Of a stretch of 64,000 bases of DNA, positions 18,801 through 26,910 are shown in pieces (position 1 is the stretch's first letter; each line of letters begins with the position of its first letter). A model generated the notes under the pieces. The model was not told the origin of the DNA, ran no database searches, and worked only from the letters and a program-made list of their open reading frames with translations. Source of the stretch: Bermanella sp049115935 (GTDB taxonomy: Bacteria; Pseudomonadota; Gammaproteobacteria; Pseudomonadales; Oceanobacteraceae); contig JAGDZK010000001.1 in the NCBI GenBank assembly GCA_049115935.1, positions 1 through 64,000 of the forward strand. The letters are read 5' to 3'. Made by a program: the position numbers and the translations under genes.

Positions 18801-18930
18801 GCCTATGGGTTGGGCCATTATTGGCGGGTTATTGGTATCCACATTGTTAAGTTTATTTGTGGTGCCTGTGCTTTATGTGTTGTTTACTTCACCACAAAAT
18901 GAAACAACCATGGATTTGAAAAGCGCATAA
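15871..18930 (+). CDS. RND efflux pump, inner-membrane permease
   Basis: The 1019-residue pump shows the twofold plan of the HAE1/AcrB superfamily: membrane helix, large periplasmic porter loop and a block of helices, each twice. The TM4 segment reads GLLVDNAIVVVEN, with D398 kept and N399 in place of the second Asp of AcrB. The TM10 segment reads VVNNAIIIVDYA (N920, N921), where AcrB has its relay Lys. These features suit a non-AcrB subfamily that also uses protons. It is 9 bases after the adaptor, and its stop overlaps the acetyltransferase start. Substrates are unknown. Confidence 0.93.
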   Translation: MKLPVLAIDNHQMSYLLVSILVLLGIVSYLTMPRAEDPQLDFPSVSIIVVNPGTNPVDMESLVVDPIESAVNELEDIKKIKTNIEDGLARFEVEFLYGSDPDEKYDDVLTAVNNIRTTLPSGIVKLDIKKISPSEVGILQIALTSQNHDFVRLRRVSDALENKLERISGVKRIDVEALPDMEVQILLKPAKLHALGISLQTVYQAVNSTSLNIPGGHVHAGERRFSVLTSGDFKSLNEIENTVITAIDDQPIYLRNIASVVIREGLPSYRGFYHGQASVFLSVIQRGGSNIFNVSDQVKQTLETYKQDLTDDIELHIINDQSISVEHRVDGFFANLLQGLLLVAVACVLVLGRGPSFVVVMAIPVSIFIAIGWLDLTGFALQQMSIVGLVIALGLLVDNAIVVVENVMRLQREGATPEQAAKQGSSQVALAIISGTLTTVLSFVPMLLMQNGSGMFIRSMPVTVVLTLLASLLIALVLTPLLSARLRCKESGPTKMQLRLDAFSNTTYAQALQWALSRPKKIIAIAVAVFIFATALFPFIGVSLFPKAEKPMILVNLELAEGASFTQTQTQAKIVEAILLKKELVEDVVVNIGRGNPRIYYNVSPNRQTPNFAQLFVKLKASELPIVEPFVETLRSELASLSGVRVFIKEFNQGPPAEAPISIRVIGDDWSSIKQGANLVEGVFTQHEGTVNVENPIGKHKIDIKLEINRDKAAMMGLSVNSIDQAIRAALVGLPMGIYKDDLGDEFTITLKSSDSVEPELSAFDTLQLQTPSGHMVPLKQLASVQLATSIPRFQHHNIQRMARVTSDVRAGYNVAEVTQALTDQLNDLELSKGISLSVGGEQENRQESFGGMAKALIIAMLGIFAVLVMQFKSFKQPLIIFSAIPFAATGAFFALFISGYTFSFTAFVGLTSLVGIVVNNAIIIVDYANQKLAEGEAILDAIVQSAKVRMTPILLTTVTTIAGLLPLTLSGSSMWSPMGWAIIGGLLVSTLLSLFVVPVLYVLFTSPQNETTMDLKSA

Positions 18931-19445
18931 TGCTCTCAGAACGTGAAAAAATGCTGCAAGGTCAGTGGTTTAATCCGCTGGATCTTGAGCTTAGAAATCA
19001 ACGTGAACAGGCCCGTTTAGCCTGTGCCAAATACAATGCCCACCCCAGTAAAGGCAATCTCAAGCACATCACGCGCCTGTTAAACCATAAGCCCCTGCAA
19101 TTAGTAATTGAGCCGGGTTTTCAATGTGACTATGGCTTACAGATCAGCGTGGGTGACAATTTCTTTGCTAACTTTCAGTGTGTGCTACTAGACAGCGCCC
19201 CGATTACCATTGGCAATAATGTATTGCTGGGCCCTGGTGTGCATATTTATACCGTTGATCATCCCCGTGATGCAATTAAGCGCCGTGAAGGTTTATGCAT
19301 TGCTCAGCCTGTGACCATCGGCCATGATGTGTGGATTGGGGCAGGGGCTAAAATCCTACCGGGTGTGTCCATTGGTGATGGTGCTATTATTGGCGCAAAC
19401 GCCCTAGTAAAAAAAGATGTAGAGGCATTCTCCCGCATTTATTGA
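18930..19445 (+). CDS. Sugar/maltose O-acetyltransferase-like protein, short C terminus
   Basis: The 171-residue left-handed beta-helix acetyltransferase has an N-terminal segment like maltose and galactoside acetyltransferases (residues 1-50). Hexapeptide repeats follow from about 65 to 160, including VTIGHDVWIGAGAKILPGVS. The catalytic His lies in YTVDHPRD near 107. The family normally ends about 12-15 residues later with a D-(I/V)-P-..-GNPAK element; here the chain ends at KKDVEAFSRIY. The ATG shares its A with the pump stop, so it is translated with the RND operon. Whether the acetyl group goes to a pump substrate, such as a toxic sugar, is speculation. Confidence 0.85.
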   Translation: MLSEREKMLQGQWFNPLDLELRNQREQARLACAKYNAHPSKGNLKHITRLLNHKPLQLVIEPGFQCDYGLQISVGDNFFANFQCVLLDSAPITIGNNVLLGPGVHIYTVDHPRDAIKRREGLCIAQPVTIGHDVWIGAGAKILPGVSIGDGAIIGANALVKKDVEAFSRIY

Positions 19446-19493
19446 GTCGTAGCGCTAGCTAGTTCCTTGCATAAAACCGTCTACACTCAAGCT

Positions 19494-22280
19494 ATGACTC
19501 GTGAAATCCTTAAACATAATCGTTTAATAATCTTTGTTGTCTCAGCCTTAGCTTATTATGTAGGCGGCTTGATCGGCTTAGAGCTAGCTATTCCTCCTGG
19601 GTTTGCGTCAGCGGTTTGGCCTGCTTCTGGGGTGGCCTTAGCATTGGTTATTTTACTCTCGTCTAAGTATGTCATTGCAGGGACATTTGCCGCTTCATTT
19701 GCCCTTAATCTTCAATTGGTCCTGGATGTTCATGGCTCGTTAACCGGGTTAAATATCGTGGTGCCTTTGTTTATTGCATTTGGTGCTGCTTTGCAATTAG
19801 TCGCTGGATATGTGTTGTTCCGGTTTTTTTTAGGGAAGAAAATAATTACGGACGTGGCTCGTAATATTATTCTTTTTTCTTTAGTTGTTGTTCCTTTTAG
19901 TTGTTTGGTATCAGCAAGTGTAGGTACCACAGCGCTAGCTACAAATAATGTCATCTCTCAAGATGCCATTGTTTTTTCTTGGTTTACGTGGTGGTTAGGG
20001 GATTCAATTGGGATATTTTTATTCACCCCTATGCTTATTGTCATGTTCGAAAAGAATAGCCATTTTAAGTTCTCTAGAAGATTGCAAGTTGTCATCCCTA
20101 CCGCAGTTATTTTCACTTGTGTTTGTGTGTTGTTTTTTTGGTCTATTGATAATACTAATAAAAATATAGAGAGAAAATTTGATGTTAAAGCTAAAAGGTA
20201 TACACAAAATATTGAAGAGCGATTAAATATATCGAGTAGTAAAGTGAAATCCTATCAAGCGTTTTTTCAGGGCAGTAATTACATATCATATAAAGAATTT
20301 GAAGCTTACTCTGAAGCGTTATTAGGTGATGAGAGTGCATTGCACGGGGTGGGGTGGACACAGGTTACCCTTGATAGTGAGCGAGAATTAATCGTCAAGT
20401 CACTAAGAGATCAAGGTTATGAAGATTTTGAGTTCAAGGTCCCAACCAGCACGGGTATGGTGAGCGTTAAAACAAAACAAGTATATTATCCAGTATTGTA
20501 TATCTACCCTTATAACAATAATAAAAGAGCATTAGGTTTAGATTTGTCTGAATTGCCTGGAAGGTTAGACCTTCTAAAGAAAATAGCAGTTACCGGTAAA
20601 GGTCGAGTAACACCGCCGATTACTTTGGTTCAAGAAGAAGCGGACGAAAAATCATTTATTATTTACTTGCCGGTTTGGCAAAAATATCCAAAAGATGAAG
20701 TTCTAAGAGGGTATGTCAGTGGTGTTTATCGGGCTAGTGGAATATTGGGTGGTGTATTAAATGATGCTGAGAAAAATAATATAGGGGTATCTATAACAGA
20801 TATAACAGATGAATTTAAACCTAAAAAATTGATCGAACGCAAGGTCGATTTGCATCCGTATATTAAATCAAAAACATATGATATTGAGTTTCAAGGGTCG
20901 AATTATAGAGTAAAATTCTCACCTAGTTCAGGGTATGAAGGCAATAAAAGTGATTGGATCAGTTGGGTTATTTTGATTTTTGGATTTCTAATCTCGGCCT
21001 TGCTACAGGCATTTATTTTGATGATGTCAGGCGCTATTGAGCATACTAATGAAGTTGTAAAAATGAGAACCAAACAATTAACAAAAGCCATTGAAAAAGC
21101 GGAGTCCGCAAGTAAAGCTAAATCGATGTTTCTAGCCAATATGAATCATGAATTAAGAACACCCTTAAATGCAATTATTGGTTTAGTGAATCTTTGTTTA
21201 AAAACAACGTTAACCGATAAACAAGCGGAATATCTATATCAAGCTAAACTGGCTACGCACACGTTAATGTCATTAATAAATCAATCTTTAGATTACGCAA
21301 AAATTGAATCGGGTAAGTTGGAATTAGAGAATTTAGAGTTTGATCTTTCTGCCATTATTAAAAAGATATATGCCGTATTTAATATGCAGGCTTTACAAAA
21401 GAATATTGAATTTAACTTGCATATTGATGGTGAGTTAAATAGATATTTCTTAGGGGATGCCTTAAGGGTTGAACAAGTTTTATTAAATATATGCAGCAAT
21501 GCCATTAAGTTTACTGATGAAGGCTGCGTATCCTTGTCGCTTGCTTCGAAGGTGTTGGCTGATCATACACAACAGATCACCATTAAGATTAAAGATTCAG
21601 GTATTGGTATATCGAAAGAACAGCAAGCCCGTCTTTTTCAGTCATTTCAGCAAGCTGATAATACAACAACTCGAAAATATGGTGGAACCGGTCTGGGTTT
21701 AGCAATCACTAAACAGCTGGTTGAATTAATGAACGGCAGCATTGAAATGAATAGCAAAATTGGTAGTGGTTGCGAATTTGTTATCACTATCCCATTAAAG
21801 GCAAGTAACCAAACTATCATCTTTAATCATTCAACTATTACATCACATGAGCATGAACTAGAAGAAACGGAACGAGAGGGAAATAAAGAAAATAGTTTAG
21901 CTGCAGTAAATGTATTGCTGGTTGAAGATATTGAAATTAATCGCATGATCGCAACCGAGCTACTTGAAAATCATGGTGCCAATGTCACTCAGGCATTTGA
22001 CGGACAGCAAGCCCTGGATGCATTACAAACAGGCGCTCACTTTGATGTTGTACTAATGGACATACAAATGCCCGTTATGGATGGTTTAGAAGCTACACGA
22101 GCCATACGTCTTATGCCTGAATTTGAAATTTTACCTGTTTTAGCCATGACAGCCAATGCCATGAACGAAGACATAGCCAATTGCAAAGAGGCTGGAATGG
22201 ATGGACATATTCCCAAGCCAATAGATGAAAGCAATATGTTATCGACTATTCTAGCGGCATTGCCCCCTTCGGGCTCTTAA
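19494..22280 (+). CDS. Hybrid sensor histidine kinase: MASE1, CHASE, HisKA, HATPase, receiver
   Basis: The 928-residue protein has eight N-terminal membrane spans of MASE1 type (about 1-220) and a periplasmic CHASE-like sensor (about 230-450). After one more span comes HisKA with H552 in NMNHELRTPLN, then an HATPase domain (GTGLGLAITKQL near 735). A C-terminal receiver has phospho-acceptor D856 in VLMDIQMPVMDG. No Hpt domain is present, so relay to a separate Hpt protein is expected; an Hpt gene is at 52967. The in-frame TTG at 19467 is less likely than ATG 19494. The ligand is unknown; CHASE domains bind small extracellular molecules. Confidence 0.9.
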   Translation: MTREILKHNRLIIFVVSALAYYVGGLIGLELAIPPGFASAVWPASGVALALVILLSSKYVIAGTFAASFALNLQLVLDVHGSLTGLNIVVPLFIAFGAALQLVAGYVLFRFFLGKKIITDVARNIILFSLVVVPFSCLVSASVGTTALATNNVISQDAIVFSWFTWWLGDSIGIFLFTPMLIVMFEKNSHFKFSRRLQVVIPTAVIFTCVCVLFFWSIDNTNKNIERKFDVKAKRYTQNIEERLNISSSKVKSYQAFFQGSNYISYKEFEAYSEALLGDESALHGVGWTQVTLDSERELIVKSLRDQGYEDFEFKVPTSTGMVSVKTKQVYYPVLYIYPYNNNKRALGLDLSELPGRLDLLKKIAVTGKGRVTPPITLVQEEADEKSFIIYLPVWQKYPKDEVLRGYVSGVYRASGILGGVLNDAEKNNIGVSITDITDEFKPKKLIERKVDLHPYIKSKTYDIEFQGSNYRVKFSPSSGYEGNKSDWISWVILIFGFLISALLQAFILMMSGAIEHTNEVVKMRTKQLTKAIEKAESASKAKSMFLANMNHELRTPLNAIIGLVNLCLKTTLTDKQAEYLYQAKLATHTLMSLINQSLDYAKIESGKLELENLEFDLSAIIKKIYAVFNMQALQKNIEFNLHIDGELNRYFLGDALRVEQVLLNICSNAIKFTDEGCVSLSLASKVLADHTQQITIKIKDSGIGISKEQQARLFQSFQQADNTTTRKYGGTGLGLAITKQLVELMNGSIEMNSKIGSGCEFVITIPLKASNQTIIFNHSTITSHEHELEETEREGNKENSLAAVNVLLVEDIEINRMIATELLENHGANVTQAFDGQQALDALQTGAHFDVVLMDIQMPVMDGLEATRAIRLMPEFEILPVLAMTANAMNEDIANCKEAGMDGHIPKPIDESNMLSTILAALPPSGS

Positions 22281-22363
22281 ACGCGACCTAGGGCTTAAGC
22301 TAATTTTCTGCTATTATTGGCCCTTTATAGCCTGTATCAGGCATCAATATATTAGGCCTATTT

Positions 22364-22606
22364 ATGAAACTATTGATTCGCAATCTTGCCCGCACAACGA
22401 CTCAAGATGAAGTTAAATCCCTGTTTGAACCATTTGGTGCCGTTCAATCTTGCACGGTTGTTATGGACGCTCAAACGGGTCAGTCTAAAGGTTTTGGTTT
22501 TGTTGAAATGCCTAACCCAGGTGAAGCGAAAGCCGCCACCAAAAACCTCAATGGTATGGAAATCGCGGGTAATACCATCCGAGTTAAAAAAGCTGAAGAT
22601 AAGTAG
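22364..22606 (+). CDS. Small RNA-binding protein with one RRM
   Basis: The whole 80-residue protein is one RNA-recognition motif: RNP2 is LLIRNL (residues 3-8) and RNP1 is KGFGFVEM (42-49), with the aromatic residues that stack on RNA. Such single-RRM proteins occur in many gammaproteobacteria and cyanobacteria, some of them cold-induced, and probably act as RNA chaperones. It has its own short leader. A hypothetical acidic protein follows 27 bases downstream and may share its transcript. Confidence 0.9.
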   Translation: MKLLIRNLARTTTQDEVKSLFEPFGAVQSCTVVMDAQTGQSKGFGFVEMPNPGEAKAATKNLNGMEIAGNTIRVKKAEDK

Positions 22607-22633
22607 TTAGCATTAACAATACAAAGTGAGTTT

Positions 22634-22852
22634 ATGAGCATTCAAGAAATCAGCGTTAGCAATAACCAAAAGAAAGTCATTCAAAAAGCATTAAAAAAAT
22701 CCAAAGCCCTAATCGAAGAAGAAAATGGCGATTTAGTGCTTGATCAAGATGCGTACTTTGAATGGTGCGACGATACGGGCAAGTACCCGTTAGAAGATAT
22801 TTTACCTGAGCAAGTTTTTGACGACGAAGCTGAATATATTGTCTTTGTTTGA
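22634..22852 (+). CDS. Small acidic protein of unknown function
   Basis: The 72-residue protein is soluble, with a basic N-terminal helix (NQKKVIQKALKKSKALIEE) and a strongly acidic C-terminal half containing YFEWCDDTGKYPLEDILPE. I know no function. Coding is supported by its spacing between the RRM gene (27 bases before) and the YkgJ-type gene (24 bases after) and by GTGAG (22626-22630) before the ATG. The charge split could suit a nucleic-acid or protein partner, but that is only a guess. Confidence 0.6.
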   Translation: MSIQEISVSNNQKKVIQKALKKSKALIEEENGDLVLDQDAYFEWCDDTGKYPLEDILPEQVFDDEAEYIVFV

Positions 22853-22876
22853 TATTTACGTTGTACGGAGTCAGCT

Positions 22877-23275
22877 TTGGCTAAGGTGAAAAAAATTAAA
22901 GCGGTGAATGTTGATAACTTATCAACATGGGTTAAGTACCGTAATGGTTTATGTGATGACTGTAATGCTACTTGCTGTACATTGCCGGTAGAAGTAAAAC
23001 TGAGTGATTTAATTCGTATGGAATTAATCAGTGACTTTGAAGCTGAAAACGAACAACCTAAAAATCTAGCTAAACAATTAATGAAGCAAGGTGTGGTTGA
23101 GCACTTTAATTTTAAAACCAGTGTGTTTACCCTTACACGCTTATCAAATAATGATTGTTTATATCTTGGGCGAGAATCTAGGCGTTGCACTATTTATGAT
23201 AAACGTCCTAAAACCTGTAGAGAGCATCCTCAGGTTGGGCCTAAGCCAAATCATTGTGCTTATATTCAACGTTAA
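22877..23275 (+). CDS. YkgJ-family cysteine-cluster protein
   Basis: This 132-residue protein has the family signature C26-x2-C29-x3-C33-C34 near the N terminus and later cysteines C94, C104 (RRCTIYDKRPKTC), C114 and C127. The set of eight Cys is taken to bind iron-sulfur or zinc; no member has a firm enzymatic role that I know. The start is a TTG at 22877, six bases after GGAG; a GTG at 22886 is the alternative. A second, shorter member is encoded at 28600. It is followed by a very strong bidirectional terminator. Confidence 0.85.
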   Translation: MAKVKKIKAVNVDNLSTWVKYRNGLCDDCNATCCTLPVEVKLSDLIRMELISDFEAENEQPKNLAKQLMKQGVVEHFNFKTSVFTLTRLSNNDCLYLGRESRRCTIYDKRPKTCREHPQVGPKPNHCAYIQR

Positions 23276-23290
23276 AAATTAAAGTTGATA

Positions 23291-23330
23291 CCCATAAAAA
23301 AACGGAGCCCATGCTCCGTTTTTTTATGGG
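23291..23330. terminator. Bidirectional terminator with perfect 18-bp stem
   Basis: Arms 23291-23308 and 23313-23330 are perfectly complementary around a CCAT loop, with A and T runs inside the stem. It sits between the convergent YkgJ-type and symporter genes and can terminate both. Confidence 0.9.
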
Positions 23331-23342
23331 CTTAAAAAGCGT

Positions 23343-24905
23343 TTATTTGGTTTTAGGTAAATCCCAAACCGTTAAACCGCTTAAGTCTTTTTCTGTTTTT
23401 AATAGTTTGCTTGCAACCACATAAGTCACCACAAACATAATCACGTTGCCCACAAAACCGGTGTAGTAAAGATCAAACGGCACGCTGATGGCATCCGGTA
23501 ATAACTGATTTTTACTTAAGATAGTCCATACCGTAAAGACCATGGTGCTGATAAGGCCAGCCCAAGCAGCACGTGCATCCCCTTTTTTAGTAAAGAAGCC
23601 AATTAAATATAGGCCTAATAAACCGCCACCTAAAATACTGGTTAAAATGGTGGCCGTGTCTTGCAGTGTTTTGGTTTCGGCATTGGCTAAATAAATTGCA
23701 CCACTGATCATTAACGCGGCACTGATTGATGCAATTACCCAAGCGGCTTTTAAATAATGTTTATCATCTTCATTGGGTTTAAGGTGACGACGATAAATAT
23801 CCACAACCGATACAGTTGAAATGGCATTAATTGAGCTATCAAGTGATGACATGGCCGCTGCCAGTGCAGAGGCAATCACAATACCTGCCACCCCTGCTGG
23901 TAAATGATTGGTAATAAAATAAGGCAATATTTGTTCAGGGGCGCGCTCACCATTTAACATTTCACTGGCGGCCACCGCTGGGAACTCTTGGAAAAATACA
24001 AATAACGCCGTGCCTAAAAACATGTAAAACGCCCAAATTGGTAATGAGCTACACACGGCAACCAGCATGGCCTTACGTGCTTCGGCCGTGGACTTAGACG
24101 CGCAGTAGCGTTGTACTGTATTTTGATTGGAGGAATATTCGGTCAACCACGCAATCAAACCAATGAACAACATCATGGTAATGGTTTTTTCATCAAAACG
24201 GATTTCCCAACCAACCGCTTTTAATGTGCCATCTTCTAATACACTGAAACTTAACTTATCAAATTGGTTGGCCACTTCGAATATTTGCCCAAGGCCACCA
24301 GGTAGTGCATCAACAATGACCCATAAACACAAAAGGCCACCCACAAGCAATACAATAGTTTGCAAGACATCGGTCCAGATAACCGCATCAATACCACCAA
24401 CTATGGTGTAAATAGCAACGATTATACCGCCAATTAAAATACAGCTCGTGGCGCTTAAGCCGGTTAATTCTTGAATCACTAATGACAGCAAAAATAAAAT
24501 CATGCTTACGCGCACAATTTGCGCAATGATAAATGCTATGGCTCCGTACACTCGCACGCTTGGGCCAAAACGGTCTTCTAGGTATTCATAGGCAGAGGTG
24601 ACGTTACCACGGCGAAAAAAGGGTAAAAACAAATAGGCCGCGATCAATATACCCAGTGGCAGCATGAGGTTAGGCACAAAACGTAACCAGCTGGTTTTAA
24701 AAGCATCACCCGGGTAGGCCAAAAACGTAATTGAACTAATGGATGTACCCACTAAAGATAAACCAATGACCCAGCCACTAAAGCTGCGCCCACCCACAAA
24801 GTATTCTTCTGTATTGGTATTTTTACGTGAAAAGTAAAAACCGATACCGGTAATAATCAGTAAATAGCCCACAAGGGCAAGAATATCTAAGAATTGTAAT
24901 GACAC
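23343..24905 (-). CDS. Sodium/solute symporter (SSS family)
   Basis: The 520-residue protein has about 13-14 membrane spans. It shows the family's N-terminal GGRSFSGWVIGLSLVGTSIS region (residues 38-57), a central segment with QNTVQRY..KS..EAR near 265-282, and the LDSSINAISTVSVVDIY segment near 355-371. It should import a small solute with Na+; candidates in this family include sugars, proline, pantothenate and sialic acids. The start is GTG, eight bases after AAAGG. It stands alone, so no substrate can be inferred. A link to the sialidase-like gene 21 kb away would be speculative. Confidence 0.88.
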   Translation of the reverse strand: MSLQFLDILALVGYLLIITGIGFYFSRKNTNTEEYFVGGRSFSGWVIGLSLVGTSISSITFLAYPGDAFKTSWLRFVPNLMLPLGILIAAYLFLPFFRRGNVTSAYEYLEDRFGPSVRVYGAIAFIIAQIVRVSMILFLLSLVIQELTGLSATSCILIGGIIVAIYTIVGGIDAVIWTDVLQTIVLLVGGLLCLWVIVDALPGGLGQIFEVANQFDKLSFSVLEDGTLKAVGWEIRFDEKTITMMLFIGLIAWLTEYSSNQNTVQRYCASKSTAEARKAMLVAVCSSLPIWAFYMFLGTALFVFFQEFPAVAASEMLNGERAPEQILPYFITNHLPAGVAGIVIASALAAAMSSLDSSINAISTVSVVDIYRRHLKPNEDDKHYLKAAWVIASISAALMISGAIYLANAETKTLQDTATILTSILGGGLLGLYLIGFFTKKGDARAAWAGLISTMVFTVWTILSKNQLLPDAISVPFDLYYTGFVGNVIMFVVTYVVASKLLKTEKDLSGLTVWDLPKTK

Positions 24906-25081
24906 GGGGCGGACCTTTTATTTGGGTTCTTTTGGTTATATTTGGCCGTTTAAAGCGCTGCTGATACTAGCAAATTAACCACTATTTGAATATGCCAAGA
25001 AAAGGTGAAGAGTGTATGCGCAACCAAGCTTATAGCGTTTAATGGGGCGTGAATAAGGTTAAATAATAAGCCTAAAAGAAA

Positions 25082-25105
25082 AGAGCCTAGTGAACACTAG
25101 GCTCT
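25082..25105 (-). terminator. Terminator of yghU
   Basis: An 11-bp perfect stem (25082-25092 with 25095-25105) around AA is followed on the minus strand by TTTTCTTTT, just after the yghU stop. Confidence 0.8.
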
Positions 25106-25112
25106 AACGATA

Positions 25113-25979
25113 TTACTTTTGAAGCTTATCTTGGGTTTTTAGCTCAAAGTCACTGGCATCATGGCGCTCATGTAACTGCTCATTCAGTTCACCCCATGTT
25201 CGGTTCACCATGTGACCGCGTTGAATGGCTGGGCGTTGCTCCAGTTCATGGGCCCAACGCAGTACATGTTTGTAAGTATGCGCCTCTATGAACTGCGCTG
25301 CGTCATAAACTTTATTCATCACCAATGCCCCATACCAAGGCCAAATGGCCATGTCGGCGATGGTGTATTCGTCACCGGCTATAAATTGATGATTGGCCAG
25401 TTGGCGGTCGAGCACATCCAGTTGACGCTTGATCTCCATAGTGTAGCGATCAATGGGGTATTGGAATTTTTCAGGGGCGTAGGCGTAAAAATGCCCAAAG
25501 CCGCCACCTAAAATAGGCGCACTGCCCATTTGCCAAAATAACCATGAAAGAGTCTCGGTGCGTTTGGCAGGTTCAGTTGGCAAAAAGGCATTAAATTTTT
25601 CGGCTAAATATAACAGAATCGATCCAGACTCAAATACACGTGTAGCAGGGGTGGTGCTGTAATCCAATAAAGCTGGGATTTTTGAATTGGGGTTGACCTC
25701 AACAAAACCGCTACCAAATTGATCTCCTTCCATAATATTAATTAGATAGGCGTCGTAATCAGCGGCAGTGATGCCTTTTTCTAATAGCTCTTCTAACATA
25801 ATGGTGACTTTTACACCGTTAGGGGTGGCTAATGAGAATAGCTGTAAATCATGTTTGCCCTTGGGTAAAGGTTTGTCATGGGTCGCACCAGCAATAGGGC
25901 GATTAATGTTGGCAAATTGGCCGCCGCTTTCGTTTTCCCATTTCCAAACTTTAGGTGGCGTATAACGATCATGACTCAT
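25113..25979 (-). CDS. yghU: Glutathione transferase-like disulfide-bond oxidoreductase YghU
   Basis: The 288-residue protein matches E. coli YghU along nearly all its length. Shared segments include FANINRP near residue 23, SLATPNGVKVTIMLEELL near 50, QFGSGFVEVNPNSKIPALL near 91, RVFESGSILLYLAEKF near 113 and the C-terminal LNEQLHERHDASDFE. It has a thioredoxin-like N-terminal domain and a helical C-terminal domain. The E. coli enzyme binds two glutathiones and reduces disulfides of small thiols. ATG follows AAGGGG. It is a single gene with its own terminator. Confidence 0.96.
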   Translation of the reverse strand: MSHDRYTPPKVWKWENESGGQFANINRPIAGATHDKPLPKGKHDLQLFSLATPNGVKVTIMLEELLEKGITAADYDAYLINIMEGDQFGSGFVEVNPNSKIPALLDYSTTPATRVFESGSILLYLAEKFNAFLPTEPAKRTETLSWLFWQMGSAPILGGGFGHFYAYAPEKFQYPIDRYTMEIKRQLDVLDRQLANHQFIAGDEYTIADMAIWPWYGALVMNKVYDAAQFIEAHTYKHVLRWAHELEQRPAIQRGHMVNRTWGELNEQLHERHDASDFELKTQDKLQK

Positions 25980-26056
25980 GTGAAACCCCTTTATCTGATG
26001 AATGCATAGAGTGTAGAAGACTCACAAAGCATTGGGGAGTTCATATTAGGGGTTGA

Positions 26057-26084
26057 ATCACACTGTTCCAATGAACAGTGTGAT
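26057..26084. promoter_or_regulatory. Perfect 12-bp inverted repeat between yghU and the NPP1 gene
   Basis: ATCACACTGTTC and GAACAGTGTGAT flank CAAT at 26057-26084, 78 bases upstream of yghU and 11 bases beyond the NPP1 stop. No T run follows in either direction, so it could be an operator for yghU or an unusual end hairpin for the NPP1 message. Confidence 0.5.
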
Positions 26085-26094
26085 GGGGCAGGGC

Positions 26095-26886
26095 TTACTG
26101 TGAGTTAGCCATATCGGTACTGCTAAATGTAGGGTAACCAGATGGCAGGTTATTGTTTACATTATTTAAAAAGTTACTGTCTTTCATTGGAATAGTGGCA
26201 GAGCCATAGTCGTAACTATTAAGCTTATTGCGCATTTGCTGATTACTTAAACCATCGCCAGTCAGTTGATACCAACTGGTAATGGTCGGGGTTAAAAATG
26301 AGCCGTAAGGGTTTTCAGCATATTCATTACTTTTAGCAAAACGAAACGCATGAGTGGTCACGCCGTCTTTGTGGTAAACAATTTTTAGATGACCATTTTC
26401 AAAAGGCAGTTCATTAGCCGGCTTGGTAAATAAATCCCCGTGGGCGCTGTAACTGCCATGAGTGACGACGCCGTTTTTGGTCCAAACCGCAGCGTGTTCC
26501 CAATCATGGCGGTGACCACCACCAAAATAATTAAATAGCTGATCTTTTTCAAAATACAGGGCATAAAAATGTGCACAGTATTGATCACCACCAGATGTTT
26601 TACACACATAACGATGTAATGTATTAGAAGTTAATAAAAAATTCCCTGAACGACAGTCACCGGTTATTTTGCCTGAGGTTTTAAGCCCAACATTTTTCTC
26701 ACCTGAACGTGAAATACCAGCGCTGGGTAGGCAGCCGTCGCCATCAAAATCAAAAACCGGTTCTAAATTATTGATGATGCCATTTGTGGGCAGCGCTTCA
26801 TCGAGTTTTGCAAAGTCTGAGGCGTTGGCATGTATGGCTGTTAAACAACTTATACTTAAAAATAAGAGTCGGGCTGTAACATTCAT
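26095..26886 (-). CDS. Secreted Nep1-like (NPP1 family) protein, putative cytolysin
   Basis: The 263-residue protein has a signal peptide (cleavage near ANA-S23) and the complete NLP heptapeptide GHRHDWE at residues 124-130, followed by HAAVW. The Asp, His and Glu of that motif bind the divalent cation needed for membrane attack. Four cysteines remain in the mature chain (52, 78, 95, 104), recalling the four-Cys type 2 NLPs rather than two-Cys type 1. Known NLPs come from oomycetes, fungi and some bacteria and lyse eudicot cells by binding sphingolipid headgroups. The target in a probably marine bacterium is open; algae are one option. ATG follows AAGGA by eight bases, with an inverted repeat just upstream. 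Confidence 0.9.
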   Translation of the reverse strand: MNVTARLLFLSISCLTAIHANASDFAKLDEALPTNGIINNLEPVFDFDGDGCLPSAGISRSGEKNVGLKTSGKITGDCRSGNFLLTSNTLHRYVCKTSGGDQYCAHFYALYFEKDQLFNYFGGGHRHDWEHAAVWTKNGVVTHGSYSAHGDLFTKPANELPFENGHLKIVYHKDGVTTHAFRFAKSNEYAENPYGSFLTPTITSWYQLTGDGLSNQQMRNKLNSYDYGSATIPMKDSNFLNNVNNNLPSGYPTFSSTDMANSQ

Positions 26887-26910
26887 TTTTATTATCCTTA
26901 TTAAGTAATG

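Noticed and set aside
22386..22610. Alternative frame over the RRM gene
   Set aside because: The overlapping frame lacks a ribosome site, and the RRM frame has clear RNP motifs.
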